From: Sporobolomyces roseus
Taxonomy: Eukaryota; Basidiomycota; Microbotryomycetes; Sporidiobolales; Sporidiobolaceae
Assembly (NCBI GenBank): GCA_016617785.1
Contig: JADILM010000005.1
Coordinates: 124,001 to 188,000, forward strand
Reading direction: 5' to 3'
DNA: 64,000 nt
The notes beneath the pieces are model-generated. The model worked only from the letters and a program-made list of their open reading frames with translations, made no database searches and had not been told where the DNA came from. Each line of letters begins with the position of its first letter. The stretch's first letter is position 1. The position numbers and the translations under genes are program-made. This document shows, one piece after another, positions 31,672 to 41,258 of the stretch.

Positions 31672-32520
31672 TCTGGATTCAAGTGAGTCTGCACTGCCTC
31701 TCTGCCGCTCGCCTAAAAGCTAGCTCACTCCTCTTGACCAAGATTCAGCATCATCTCGCATCTATCTCGTTTTCCGACTTTTTTTCCCAATCCATTTCGT
31801 CGATTCCTCAAATGTCCCATCGACCAAGATCCTCTAGTTTGTACTCCACTCACTCCATCCCTAGACTCCTTCACCATCACATCGTCCTGTCCTGTCCTTC
31901 ATCGTTCGTCGACAAATCCTCAACCTTGTATCTATCTTATTCCGCTCTACATCCTCCCGTATCTATACCATTCCTCTATCGCGTTATTTGTATATCTTCT
32001 AGATTCTCGATTCGATGAGTAGCGTTCGATCCGTCGAGCTGCTTTCCCTTGCGAAACGAAGAAAACTGTCTTCAGATCCGATTCCTTCCCGACGGACTCG
32101 CACGAAAGAAGTAGGCGCCGCCAGCTGTGATATGTGATCCCTCGATAGCGACGGAGAGCGAAAAGAGAGAGGTAACAATGCACTTGCCCGATACTTTTCC
32201 TTTTCGCTTCTCCCGCTCACTCATTTCGACTCGGATCTCGCCTATACTCGTTTGGGAGACTGCATATCAGTACAACACTCGATCAAGCCTGTCGAGTAAC
32301 TCCTCCATCTCTCCCTCGCCCTTCCTCACGTTTTCATCTCACTCGATCTCAAAGTCAATTGGTCACCCTTCGAAGGATCTGCCCAGCCTCTTGAAGCCTC
32401 ACAGTAAGCCCGCGATATCTCCTACCCCTTCCGGAAGTGTGCTGAACCTGATCTCGCTCTCCGACAGCCTCCTCTTTAATTCTCTCTTTCCTCCCGATTC
32501 TCTCCTTCCCTCTCTATACC
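31672..32520 (+). other. Gap and leader of F-box copy 32521
   Basis: No gene is supported. A GTGAGT directly after the upstream stop (about 31682) may be a 3'UTR intron. The last 60 bases resemble the leader of copy 14519. Confidence 0.35.
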
Positions 32521-33678
32521 ATGATCGCCTCGCCGACTCGCCCTCTTCCTACACTTCCCACCGAGCTACTCCTCGAGATCTTCCGGGTGAAATGCTTCAC
32601 CGGCGAAGATTTAGCCAATCTCGCTCTCGTCTCTCGCCGATTCCTTTCCGAGATTCAAGAGATCTTGTACTCCCAAGTCACGGTAGGAGTGGACATGCCA
32701 AGGGAGGACGAAGATGACGTGATCCCGGAGGCCTGTCGACTGTATCTATCGACCTGGCGACTACTCCGAACACTTCAAGAGAGACCGAAGCTGGCGAAGC
32801 TGGTGAAGACGATCAAGTTCACCGGCGACGATGTCAGTGGACTCGAATCTGAGATCGTCACTACTGCAGCAGGTGCCGTTGCAACGTTCAGTGCCCTCGC
32901 GCTCAACTCGAGCTCGTTCTCCTTTGACGAAGCCTTCGATGGATACTTCGACTCGGCACGGCAGGTCCTCAAGCGATTCGCTGCAAGAGTGGAAGAGATT
33001 CACATCGGCTGTAGCCTCAGCGCGTATGATGTCGAGTCTCTCGCGACCGATTTCAGTCAAATACGACGTCTCGAATGCTCTTCACTGGAGACGATCGGTC
33101 TGGTTGAACCGTTACTCATCCCAACCTTCCAACTCAAGTCATTCGTCGACCGTGCTAGCGTTCATGTCCCGCATTCCCTCGCCTTGCTCTCCGCCTCTTC
33201 TGCCTCTCTCGCCCATCTGGGCATCAACTTTGCCCTCGCATCGACACTCGACTACACACAGTTCCCACATCTCTCTCACCTTCGCCTTGTTCTCTTCGCC
33301 GATCCGTCCGAGTCTCAACGTCGGGACTATTCCGCCCTGTGGAGGAAGCTCTCGCTTGCCCCTTCGCTCCAAGTGCTACAATTGACGGAGGAAGGGTCTA
33401 GACCCGATCCAGGATTCAACGCTTCACTTGTGTCGAGGAAGAAGAAGGGGGAGGAACTCACGAGAGTTCGGAGGATCGCCTTCGAATTCTACCTCCCGCT
33501 CGACCGCCTCGCATATCTCGTCAACGCTTCATTAGTACCGGCACTCCAAGAAGTTGTCATCGCTGATATGCGTGGACTCGGGCGCAAGGGTTTGAATCAG
33601 AGCATGATTGATGGGGCTCGCGGGATTTGTGACTCGAAAGGAATCGAATTTATCGTTCAACGATCGTACCGGCGGTGA
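32521..33678 (+). CDS. F-box-like protein with LRR-like body (copy 32521)
   Basis: A single exon of 385 residues from ATG 32521 (taccATGa) to TGA 33676-33678. F-box at about 8-48: LPTLPTELLLEIFRVKCF, DLANLALVSRRFL, IQEILYSQV. Body: LRR-like strings (LAHLGINFALAST, LSHLRLVLF, LQVLQLTEE, VRRIAFEFYLPLDRLAYLV). Tail: ARGICDSKGIEFIVQR. Closest to copies 30493 and 14519. The last member of the array on the right; beyond it the window changes to housekeeping genes. Function as a ubiquitin-ligase adaptor is inferred. Confidence 0.82.
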   Translation: MIASPTRPLPTLPTELLLEIFRVKCFTGEDLANLALVSRRFLSEIQEILYSQVTVGVDMPREDEDDVIPEACRLYLSTWRLLRTLQERPKLAKLVKTIKFTGDDVSGLESEIVTTAAGAVATFSALALNSSSFSFDEAFDGYFDSARQVLKRFAARVEEIHIGCSLSAYDVESLATDFSQIRRLECSSLETIGLVEPLLIPTFQLKSFVDRASVHVPHSLALLSASSASLAHLGINFALASTLDYTQFPHLSHLRLVLFADPSESQRRDYSALWRKLSLAPSLQVLQLTEEGSRPDPGFNASLVSRKKKGEELTRVRRIAFEFYLPLDRLAYLVNASLVPALQEVVIADMRGLGRKGLNQSMIDGARGICDSKGIEFIVQRSYRR

Positions 33679-34421
33679 GACCGATGGGACATCTGTGAGT
33701 CATGACACCCTGTTCCCTGATCCAGTATTTAAACTGACTCTGTTGATCGCAGAAGCAGCGACCAGTGATTCGTCGAAACTCTAATCTCACTCCTCTTGCG
33801 TCACGATTCAAAGGCGAACACCGTTGATGAAAGGTATGTCACAGTTGCTCTCTCGTCTCCCGCACTTGAACTCACTCTGTCGGCTCGAAACAGCAGACAC
33901 CACCGCTCCGCATCACGCTCTCTCTCGACTTCCTACGACTCCTTTCCTCTACCTTATCTCCTCCCGACCAACTTCTATCGCTCTCGCTACATGCAGGCCC
34001 CTGTCCCGCTGTTTCTGCTCCTCCTGTCGTTGTCGCAAGTCTCTCCTTCTCCAGCTTATCAATCGTAATCCCCCCGAAACCTCTCTCCCATACCTTTGAA
34101 CTGCCTCTTTCCTCTTGAATACACTCCTCTACCTCTCTCTGGGTAATTCTCTTTACTGTAACGCAATCAGAGAATTCCCTGGGCGTCGCACCGCACGAGT
34201 GCAATCATGCGAGAAGCAGATCGCGGAGAATCACTACAATTCTTTGCGATTTCTCGACTTGTCACTCGTTCTGCAGCTCCACGATTGTCGACTTGTCACA
34301 GATCTCTGCGTCCGTCTTGCGATCCGTTATCGCTTCTTCGCAAACGCTTGACGAGTACTTCTTGTAATTTCGATTTATGCCCTAATCTATAGCTACAAGT
34401 TCCCTCTCCCTTCTCACTCAA
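33679..34421. other. Gap between the F-box array and TIM21
   Basis: No gene is supported. 3' flanks of two convergent genes. Open frames on both strands (for example 33824-34099 plus, 34204-33872 minus) show no domain. Confidence 0.4.
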
Positions 34422-35647
34422 TCATTGCACGACTGTCCTATTCCTCTGCCACACCCTCAACCTATCCAACCCTTTCCCTTCCGCAGGAGTGATCACATCC
34501 GTCGAGATATCATGTCGGTAATAATTCGGAGTTTGAGTATCTGGAATCGCGATGAAGAGTTGTTTGTAAACGAATTGATTCGATTGTGGGTCCTGATAAC
34601 AATCACACAATCGTGTGTCAATTCGAGCGAGCTGACTGAGTGAAAGAGGAAGGCAGATAACGTACTTTTTGTAATTCGGCAACTACTTCACCAGTGTAAT
34701 GTTCTCCCAGTTTAGGCTTCCTAGCTCTCTTGAATAACCCTCCACCACCGCTTGATGATCCCTCCGCTTCTCTCACTCCCCTCGTTACCCCTCCAAACGC
34801 ACCCCCAACAAAACCTCCCAACCAACTCTTCCAACTCGTCCTCCTTTTCTCCTCTTCCTCCAATCGTTTCGTCCTCAGTTCCAATTCCTCCTCTTCCTCT
34901 CTCCTAGTGTCCGCTGATAGTTTAGGATTGTAATTCGTAGGATGATGTGAATCCTGCCAGATCAAAGGACCAATATTGATTTTAGCCCAATCCAACCAAC
35001 TCTCCTCCTCGCCTTCTCTAGATGGATCTTGACCTTCGACGTAGAAACGGATGAAGAGGGTTTCGAGTCCTGTCGTAGGGTCTGTCGTGAGGGAATGGGA
35101 GATACGTCGGTTTCGTCTTAGTCGTTGATCGGACGAGGAAGATGCACCATGGAAGGCGAGAGGTGGGATCAACATTGATGTGACCTGTTACACATTCTCG
35201 AATTTAGCTAGAGTCCTGAAAAGAGAGGAAGAGAGAGTTTGGATTTACTTCTTTATCCTGTTTGATCCTTTCTGTACAATCCTCGAATATCCTCGTCGGA
35301 CTATTCTCACTAAACAGTTCACTCCCTACTGCCCACACTACTAATCCGCATAATCCAGCTCCAGCAATGACTACGAAGAATGAAGAAGTTTGTTTCGCTG
35401 CTACTCCAATTCGTTCTGGAGTGTTTAGTTTCGACCACGTCTTGGCTTGCTGTGAAATGGCATAGTCTCTATCGAGCTGAGAGTTTGGGAGAGGAAAGGG
35501 ACCGATGTGAGGGGAAGATGAAGAGCTCGAGGTTGAAGCGGCAGAGTTGAGTTGGGAACGGGAGAGGTAAGGGTGAGATGAAGCAGGTGGGGGTGTAGAG
35601 TAGTATCTGATTGTACTAGGGATTGCTCTTGATAATCTTGTAGTCAT
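34422..35647 (-). CDS. TIM21: Mitochondrial import inner membrane translocase subunit TIM21
   Basis: Exons are 35647-35249, 35184-34666 and 34592-34422, giving 362 residues. A second in-frame ATG at 35704 would add 19 residues but would leave only 14 bases to the divergent gene; the 35647 start gives a typical presequence (MTTRLSRAIPSTIRYYS). A single membrane segment follows at about 90-112 (FFVVIAGAGLCGLVVWAVG), then the intermembrane-space domain with TLFIRFYVEGQ and LDWAKINIGPLIW, and near the end QNQFVYKQLFIAIPD-like text. Tim21 links TOM and TIM23 and respiratory-chain assembly. An insertion rich in Glu/Arg and Gly/Ser (about 210-275) is longer than in yeast. Convergent with the F-box array. 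Confidence 0.88.
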
Positions 35648-35718
35648 AACGAGTCGTTTGAACAAAGAGAGAGAGACAGGTTTCGCTTTCCTCTCATCAA
35701 CCATCCACTTTCAGCAAC
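35648..35718. promoter_or_regulatory. Very short divergent promoter between TIM21 and the SH3 gene
   Basis: Only 71 bp separate the two start codons (14 bp if TIM21 starts at 35704). Transcription start sites of both genes must therefore lie in each other's transcribed region or in the first exons and introns. No TATA-like element is evident. Confidence 0.6.
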
Positions 35719-36614
35719 ATGGATAAATTGTGAGCACTTACCTCATACTCTGATCTGGGTAATGTGCTGATTCCGACCCTTCTATAGTGGTGGAGCGTTC
35801 TCTCAAGGTCTGTTTCTTCCCCCCCCCCCCTCCTTCTTCTCTCATTCGTCATACTTCTCCCACTCACTCCCTTTCATTTCCCTGATACAGCCAAAGCGTA
35901 TGCCGAAAAAGGTAGAACCCACGTCAATTCTGGTCTAGCGAAAGCAGATCAACAATGGTCTCAACGACAACAAGCCAACGCTAACAACTCTAACTCCGAA
36001 GCCCACTCTCCTGGTCTATCCGGTTCAGGTCCCCCTCTCCCTCCTTCAAGATCAACAGGTCCTCCCCCTCCTCCCTCATCACGGAATCGAGCTTATTCAG
36101 GAACTACCCCCACTTCTTCCTCTACTTCTGGTTTCTCATTCGCCAACCTCCCTCCCTCGGAGAAAACAGCCTTCTTTGCTTTACTCGACGAATACTTCTC
36201 GACTCGACCTCAATTCGAATCCCTCTTCACCGGTACCTCTGCACAAGAAATCGAAAACCTCTCTTCGTTCCCCCGTAGAGGTCCTTTACCTCCTCCCGCT
36301 TCCGCCTCAGTTCCAGCACCAGTACCAGTAGCAGCTCCTCCTCCTCCAGTACCGACCCCGGCAGCGAGAACTCTAGGGATTTGTACGGCCTTGTATGATT
36401 ATGAACCCTCTGATTCGGGAGACCTCGCGTTCTCAGAAGGCGACAGGATTACTTTGATCGAGATTGGTGAGTTTCACGACTTCTATCTACTTCTACCGTC
36501 GCCTGTGAAGTTGATTCAGGAGTTCGTCGAGTCACAGTGAGCGACGATTGGTGGAAAGGTGAATTGAGAGGCAAACAGGGAATCTTCCCGGCTTCGTACG
36601 CTCAAATGTCATAG
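35719..36614 (+). CDS. SH3-domain protein, Lsb1/Pin3/Csh3-like
   Basis: Four exons (35719-35729, 35788-35807, 35891-36466, 36538-36614) give 227 residues. The first two exons are only 11 and 20 nt, yet join in frame to MDKFGGAFSQAKAYAEKGR. The middle is Pro/Ser-rich. A C-terminal SH3 domain occupies about 172-225: ALYDYEPSDSGDLAFSEGD, RITLIEI, DDWWKGELRGKQGIFPASY, with the usual ALYDY, WW and FPxxY ligand-binding residues. Architecture (N-terminal helical part plus terminal SH3) resembles fungal Las17-binding proteins Lsb1/Pin3 and S. pombe Csh3, acting in actin patch regulation; that assignment is inferred. A run of ten C lies in intron 2 (35820-35830). Confidence 0.85.
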
Positions 36615-38344
36615 TGAATTTGGAGAAGCTCCAGTTCGTTCTCTCTTCTCGTTCTGTACTCTTCTATTGATGTTGTCAAGCAAGAAACAAAGTTTACTTT
36701 TTTGGTGTGCTTTTGAGGTTTTTGAATCTTCTGCAGATTGACCGTAATTCGCAACGGGACGACTTTCAGCATCTCTCTTCCAAGTCTTATCGAAGCGTTC
36801 ATTGGAATTGGTCTGCTTTGCGCTTCATCATAACATTCGAAGCCCGGAATGGTTTCTTCGTTTCGAGTAACTTTCGACTGTTACTCTCTCAAGATCGGAC
36901 TTCGATCTCGTTCATATCCAATCATCGGCACTGCTTCAATCAGCAAGACAACCGTTTCGCGACTTCCTCTCCCAGTCGACAACTTCAGAGAACTCAACTC
37001 GATTCAGCATCGTACCGAACGTTCTTCGTCATTCGTTGACGGTACTTTGAGGGGATCTGCGCCCTCACTCCGACATACCATGCCCGCAACAGATCAACAG
37101 TGAATACAGCCGCGGTTTCGAGCAGTGACGATTTCCCTTCTCTTTTCGACTCTCGTCAATCGCGCTTCGTATTAGCTATTTCCATCGTCTCTTAGTGTCG
37201 ATGCTTTCGACGCTCCGCTATGATCCTCGTTTAAGGTGACACGCAAGGGAGAAGTAATCAAGGGAGAACGGAATTTCTCAGGCAGCTGATCACGTGGTTC
37301 TCGTTCTACCTCCTGACCTCCTCCACCCTGAAATCGCCTTCTTGCTCGCTCTCGCCAACAACGAAGCTGCTCTGCGCCTCTCGATTCGATCCAGAGACAA
37401 TCATCGATTTCGTCTATTTCCGAGAAATCTAATCGATCCTTCTTTGGTCGTTTCGTCTCGCTCGGTCTCCAGAGAACGCTCGACCAAGGAGGTGGGAAAC
37501 CGTTACGCAGTTTGGGCAAGTAGTGACGGAGAATCATTTCCCCCAAACTCAAGCTTCAAACATTCAATAGACGCATTCCCTCCGCCTTGGCTTGCGAAGC
37601 GTACTCTGTCCATTCTTTCCATTCGTCGGTCGCACGCCTTCACGATGCGCGAGAGATATTGATCACAGTCGTCAGAATGGAACGAACAGAAACTCGGCTT
37701 CGTTTCTGACCCAAAACGAGACTGGTCAAACGAAACACGTTGCAGTTCTCTGCTCTGCGGACAACGACGTGGGAGGATGCCCGAAAAGATTTGCTTGGAT
37801 AGAACGAAAAAGGTACGGAAAATCGCGATAAATTTCATCCCGTTATCTTTCTTTTTGTCGGCTCTTTACAGCTAGATCTCTCTTCTCCAGCGCCGTCTGC
37901 GGACAGTAGTAACGCACTATGCCTTCCGCAAGTCGTTTGCTGAACAAATTCTGCGAAACGGAGCATCGAACGCAACGTAGATAGGGAATTTTCGAGGTCA
38001 AAGTCGCAAAATTCAAACTTGATCAAAAATAGCCAAAAAATTCAGTCGATTCGGGCCCCGCCCTTTCCAACCTTTTCTTGGTCCTTCGTTGCTTGTGTTT
38101 CCAAGCCAGAGAAAGAGTCTTGAACTTGCCTTTCCATTCCGACTCCCACTCTCTCTTTCGTACTCTCACCTTATCGCCTACTCTTCAGCATACTCCCCGG
38201 AGCGCTCTCACAGTCGATTGTCAGCTTCATTCAACCCCGATTTAGTGATCTCCCTCTAATCTTTCAATCAGTTCTCCGACTCCTTCCTGCCTTTCTCGCT
38301 CTCTCGACTTCTCCAACACTCCGAATACCCTTTAAATCTCCGAA
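36615..38344. other. 1.7-kb gap without a convincing gene
   Basis: Open minus-strand frames at 37838-37503 and 37552-37172 overlap and could be pieces of one decayed gene (text such as SLGEMILRHYLPKLRNGF), but I cannot splice them together and recognise no family. The last 300 bases are the CT-rich leader of the gene at 38345. An A/T-rich patch lies near 38020-38045. Confidence 0.35.
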
Positions 38345-39476
38345 ATGTCAACCACCACGATACGTCCCACCTCCGTCCCCTCTCACTCCCTTCATCGTTC
38401 AAAAGACTCGCATGTTCATGCCAAGCCTGTGAATTCGATCACTTCCAATTCAACTTCGACTTCCGCAACTTCTTCTTCTCCTTCTTCGACGAGCTCCGCG
38501 AACGATCAAGCTCTCACTCCCTCTATCGAAGCCATCTGGAAATCATTCGTCGAAAAGGGTCACGATGATGTCGAATTGTTGAAACTGTTACTTTTGACGA
38601 AATCTAAAGAGGACGAGGTCAGTTTACATTCTCACACTCTGTCGAGACTTCAGACACTGACCAATTCGATAACGTTCACAGCGACTCACTGCCCTCGATA
38701 CTTTGAGGACGGAACAGCTTCGAGCTGCAAACACGATGGCTCTTCATCAATACTTCTACCAGTACTCAGCCTTCTACGCCGCTCAGCAACAACACCAAGC
38801 TGCAGCTCAACTTCACCACCAACGCGAGCAACAGAAGCAGCAGCAACAACAGCAAACGAAGCGAGCCCCTTCTCCTTACTCTCCCACCTCCCCTCCTCCT
38901 GCCCCCGTCGTTTCGTCCTCTTCCTCCGTTAAACCCACAACGAAACGTCCTAGGGCACCTTCCGACGCATCGACCTGTTCGAACGAATCGGCTTCTTCGT
39001 CTACCCCCGCCTCTGTCGTCGCTGTCAAGAAGCAAAAGTTGGCACCTTCGACGAAGAATTCTTCTCCCGCTCCTCCTCCTCCTCCCTCTTCCGGAGCCAA
39101 ACCTTCTCACGCCGCCGTCATGGAAGCCCTCCGTCGCAAGTGTCAGGCGAACCAAACTTCCTCCTCCTCCGCCTCTTCATCGACTTCATCTCCCGCTATC
39201 GCCGTTCAACGTTCGGGACCCGCTCCTCCCGCTTCAAACCCTGCAGCGCGCAAGTCTTCGCCTCCTCAACGTCACTCACTCCTCCTCCGACCCGCTCTTC
39301 CCGCTCACGGCGAGCAACAACGCAACTCGAACTCCCCTCCCCCTTCCCTCGCCATGCCTCAAGTAGCTCCCGCTTCCTCTTCTTCCGTCCTCTCTCCCGT
39401 CGTCGAGGAGTCTTCCGGAAACGTCGACAAGCTCGCCATGCTCTTGAGGGCTGGAGAAATGAAGGCCGAGGAGTAA
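38345..39476 (+). CDS. Ser/Gln/Pro-rich protein of unknown function
   Basis: Exons are 38345-38617 and 38682-39476 (GTCAGT...CACAG), giving 355 residues. A short conserved-looking helical core spans the junction: SIEAIWKSFVEKGHDDVELL, KLLLLTKSKEDERLTALDTL, RTEQLRAANTMALHQYFY. The rest is low complexity: a Gln-rich run after residue 120, then Ser/Pro/Ala-rich sequence with basic patches (TTKRPRAPSD; AVKKQKLAP), which look like nuclear localisation signals. The end is GNVDKLAMLLRAGEMKAEE. Likely a nuclear regulatory protein; no DNA-binding domain is seen. The ATG context (gaaATGtc) is good. Confidence 0.72.
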
Positions 39477-41258
39477 TCTGTTCGAACTTTGTCATTACTA
39501 TCTCTTTTTGCAGTTTTACCTACCCGCTTGTCTCCCACAGTTGTTGAGAAGTACGTACCGATTTACCCAAAGCAGTTTGTTATACACCCCACCTCCCAGA
39601 TTGAATCGATGGTTGTATTACTTTTTCTCCCTCTTTTCGAGTTTACTCTTTCCCGAACCGAATTGCAATACCTCCAGTGCCTTCGCTTCCAACCCATTCC
39701 GTCTGGTCTCGCAACTGCGTCAGTAAGAAGTGTCGACCGACAACACAATCGCGAGAGAAGAGAGAGATATCGAGAGAAGACAGCATTGCTCGACGACGAA
39801 CGTCAAGTCTCCTCTGTCCCATCTAGCGGTGTTGACCTGTCGATGCGAAGCTCGCTTCAGGACCACATCGTTCGTTGACGCTGAGAGAGCGACGGACTTG
39901 CCTTCACTCGACGGACTTGCCTTTCCTCTCCTCGTATCACCGTTGGGAGATCGCCATCTCCTTTCTTCCATCTCCGCTCCTGTTGCTTTCTCTCCTCTTC
40001 TTCTCAATCTCCCTGACCCAATAATGCTCGAGCCGATCGTCCTTCTCCTCGTGCTCCTCCTGCTCGTTCATCATTGGACGCCCTCACCTCCGTCCTCGAG
40101 TTCATCCCGTCGCAAAAAACCTCTACCTCATTCTCATTCACGATCCAAGAAGATGCACAAGCACACGAGAACGTTGAAGAGGAAAGGTTGGCCGAGGCAT
40201 GTCGTGAAAATTGAGGGACTAGCTTGAATGTCAGAGAGTGGAGGGAAGAAGGAATGTGGGTTGTCGAAAGGGTAGAGGAGTCGAGGGATTCTTGAATTGA
40301 CTCGATTGATCGTTGACAGCAATTGCATGTTAGAAGAGTCGCAAGGCCATCGGAAAGGTGAGGTGAAGCTGTAGATGTCAAGGGAAAGTGAAAGAATCCC
40401 CAGACTCCGAGAAAGGGTTGATCCATTCGGACTCGAAGAGGCCTGGATAGGCCATAGGACTCTTTCGCAAGAGCAGTCGCCAAGTTCCGAGAGATTCTCT
40501 GATAGAGGTTAGGTCCGGCCGTAAGAGACAGCGAATCTTCTGTGTTGTAGATGACGGATTCGATCGACTTTGATCAACTCCTTTCTTGCAGGACTCGAGT
40601 CGATTTTGGAGTCCAGGCGGCGCAAGGCTGATCTGGTGAGCAAGGTCTGTGGTCGCGATCGGTAGATAGCGAAGTGAGGCCGAGGGAGGAGGAACTTGAG
40701 AACAGGCGAAATATCGTCAAGTCCACCCGTACAACACTGAGTTCAAGCAGTGGGAGCTATGCTGCTCACATTATGCAGTACCGACATGCATGAGCGTGAC
40801 TGCACGTTCGAAGGAGGTGAAGTCAGTCCACTTCTCGAAGAACGGAAGAGAGGCAGGCCCTTACAAGCTGCTAATTGACTTTCTATACAGCCCATCCTTC
40901 TATAGGATAGCTTCTATACGTACTAGGCTAGATTTGAGAGCCTTATACGCCGTGGTTGACGAGTGAGAGCACCTCGAAGATGTAGAAATTGGCGAGCTTG
41001 TGTAGAGGACGAACGTATCGCTTGCTCTTCAATAGAGCTGCCAGTTGTTGTTTGACTAGTTGTGAATGGTTCACGCGGTGGATTCGACTCTCTGAGACGG
41101 TGCTAAGAGAGATAAGAGAGGGAATTCGAATGAATCGTTTTTCATTCTCGTCTCTGGCGGATACCACTTTCCAGAGCTTGATATACAATAAGGAAGAGTT
41201 GCGAGATACGAAAGAGGAACGTGAAACTACAACAGACAGAACTATGTTACCCTAATAT
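39477..41258. other. 1.8-kb gap; one weak small ORF
   Basis: The only item of note is an ATG-started frame at 40024-40227 plus (67 residues): a hydrophobic start (LEPIVLLLVLLLLVHH) followed by a basic Ser/Arg/Lys-rich tail, like a small single-pass or signal-anchored protein. No family match and no intron evidence, so I do not call it a gene. No RNA gene is seen. Confidence 0.3.
39889..39925 (+). repeat. Short tandem duplication of about 20 bp
   Basis: The unit CGACGGACTTGCCTT occurs twice, separated by CACT. It lies in non-coding sequence downstream of the Ser/Gln-rich gene and has no evident function. Confidence 0.6.

Noticed and set aside
35820..35830. C-rich homopolymer as a possible regulatory element
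   Set aside because: Falls inside intron 2 of the SH3 gene and is best seen as its polypyrimidine-like sequence.
38766..39155. Arg/Gly-rich minus-strand frame of 129 codons
   Set aside because: Exact shadow of the Ser/Pro/Gln-rich plus-strand gene; composition is explained by that.
40004..40483. 159-codon minus-strand frame
   Set aside because: No ATG at its start and no recognisable domain; overlaps a weak plus-strand frame.
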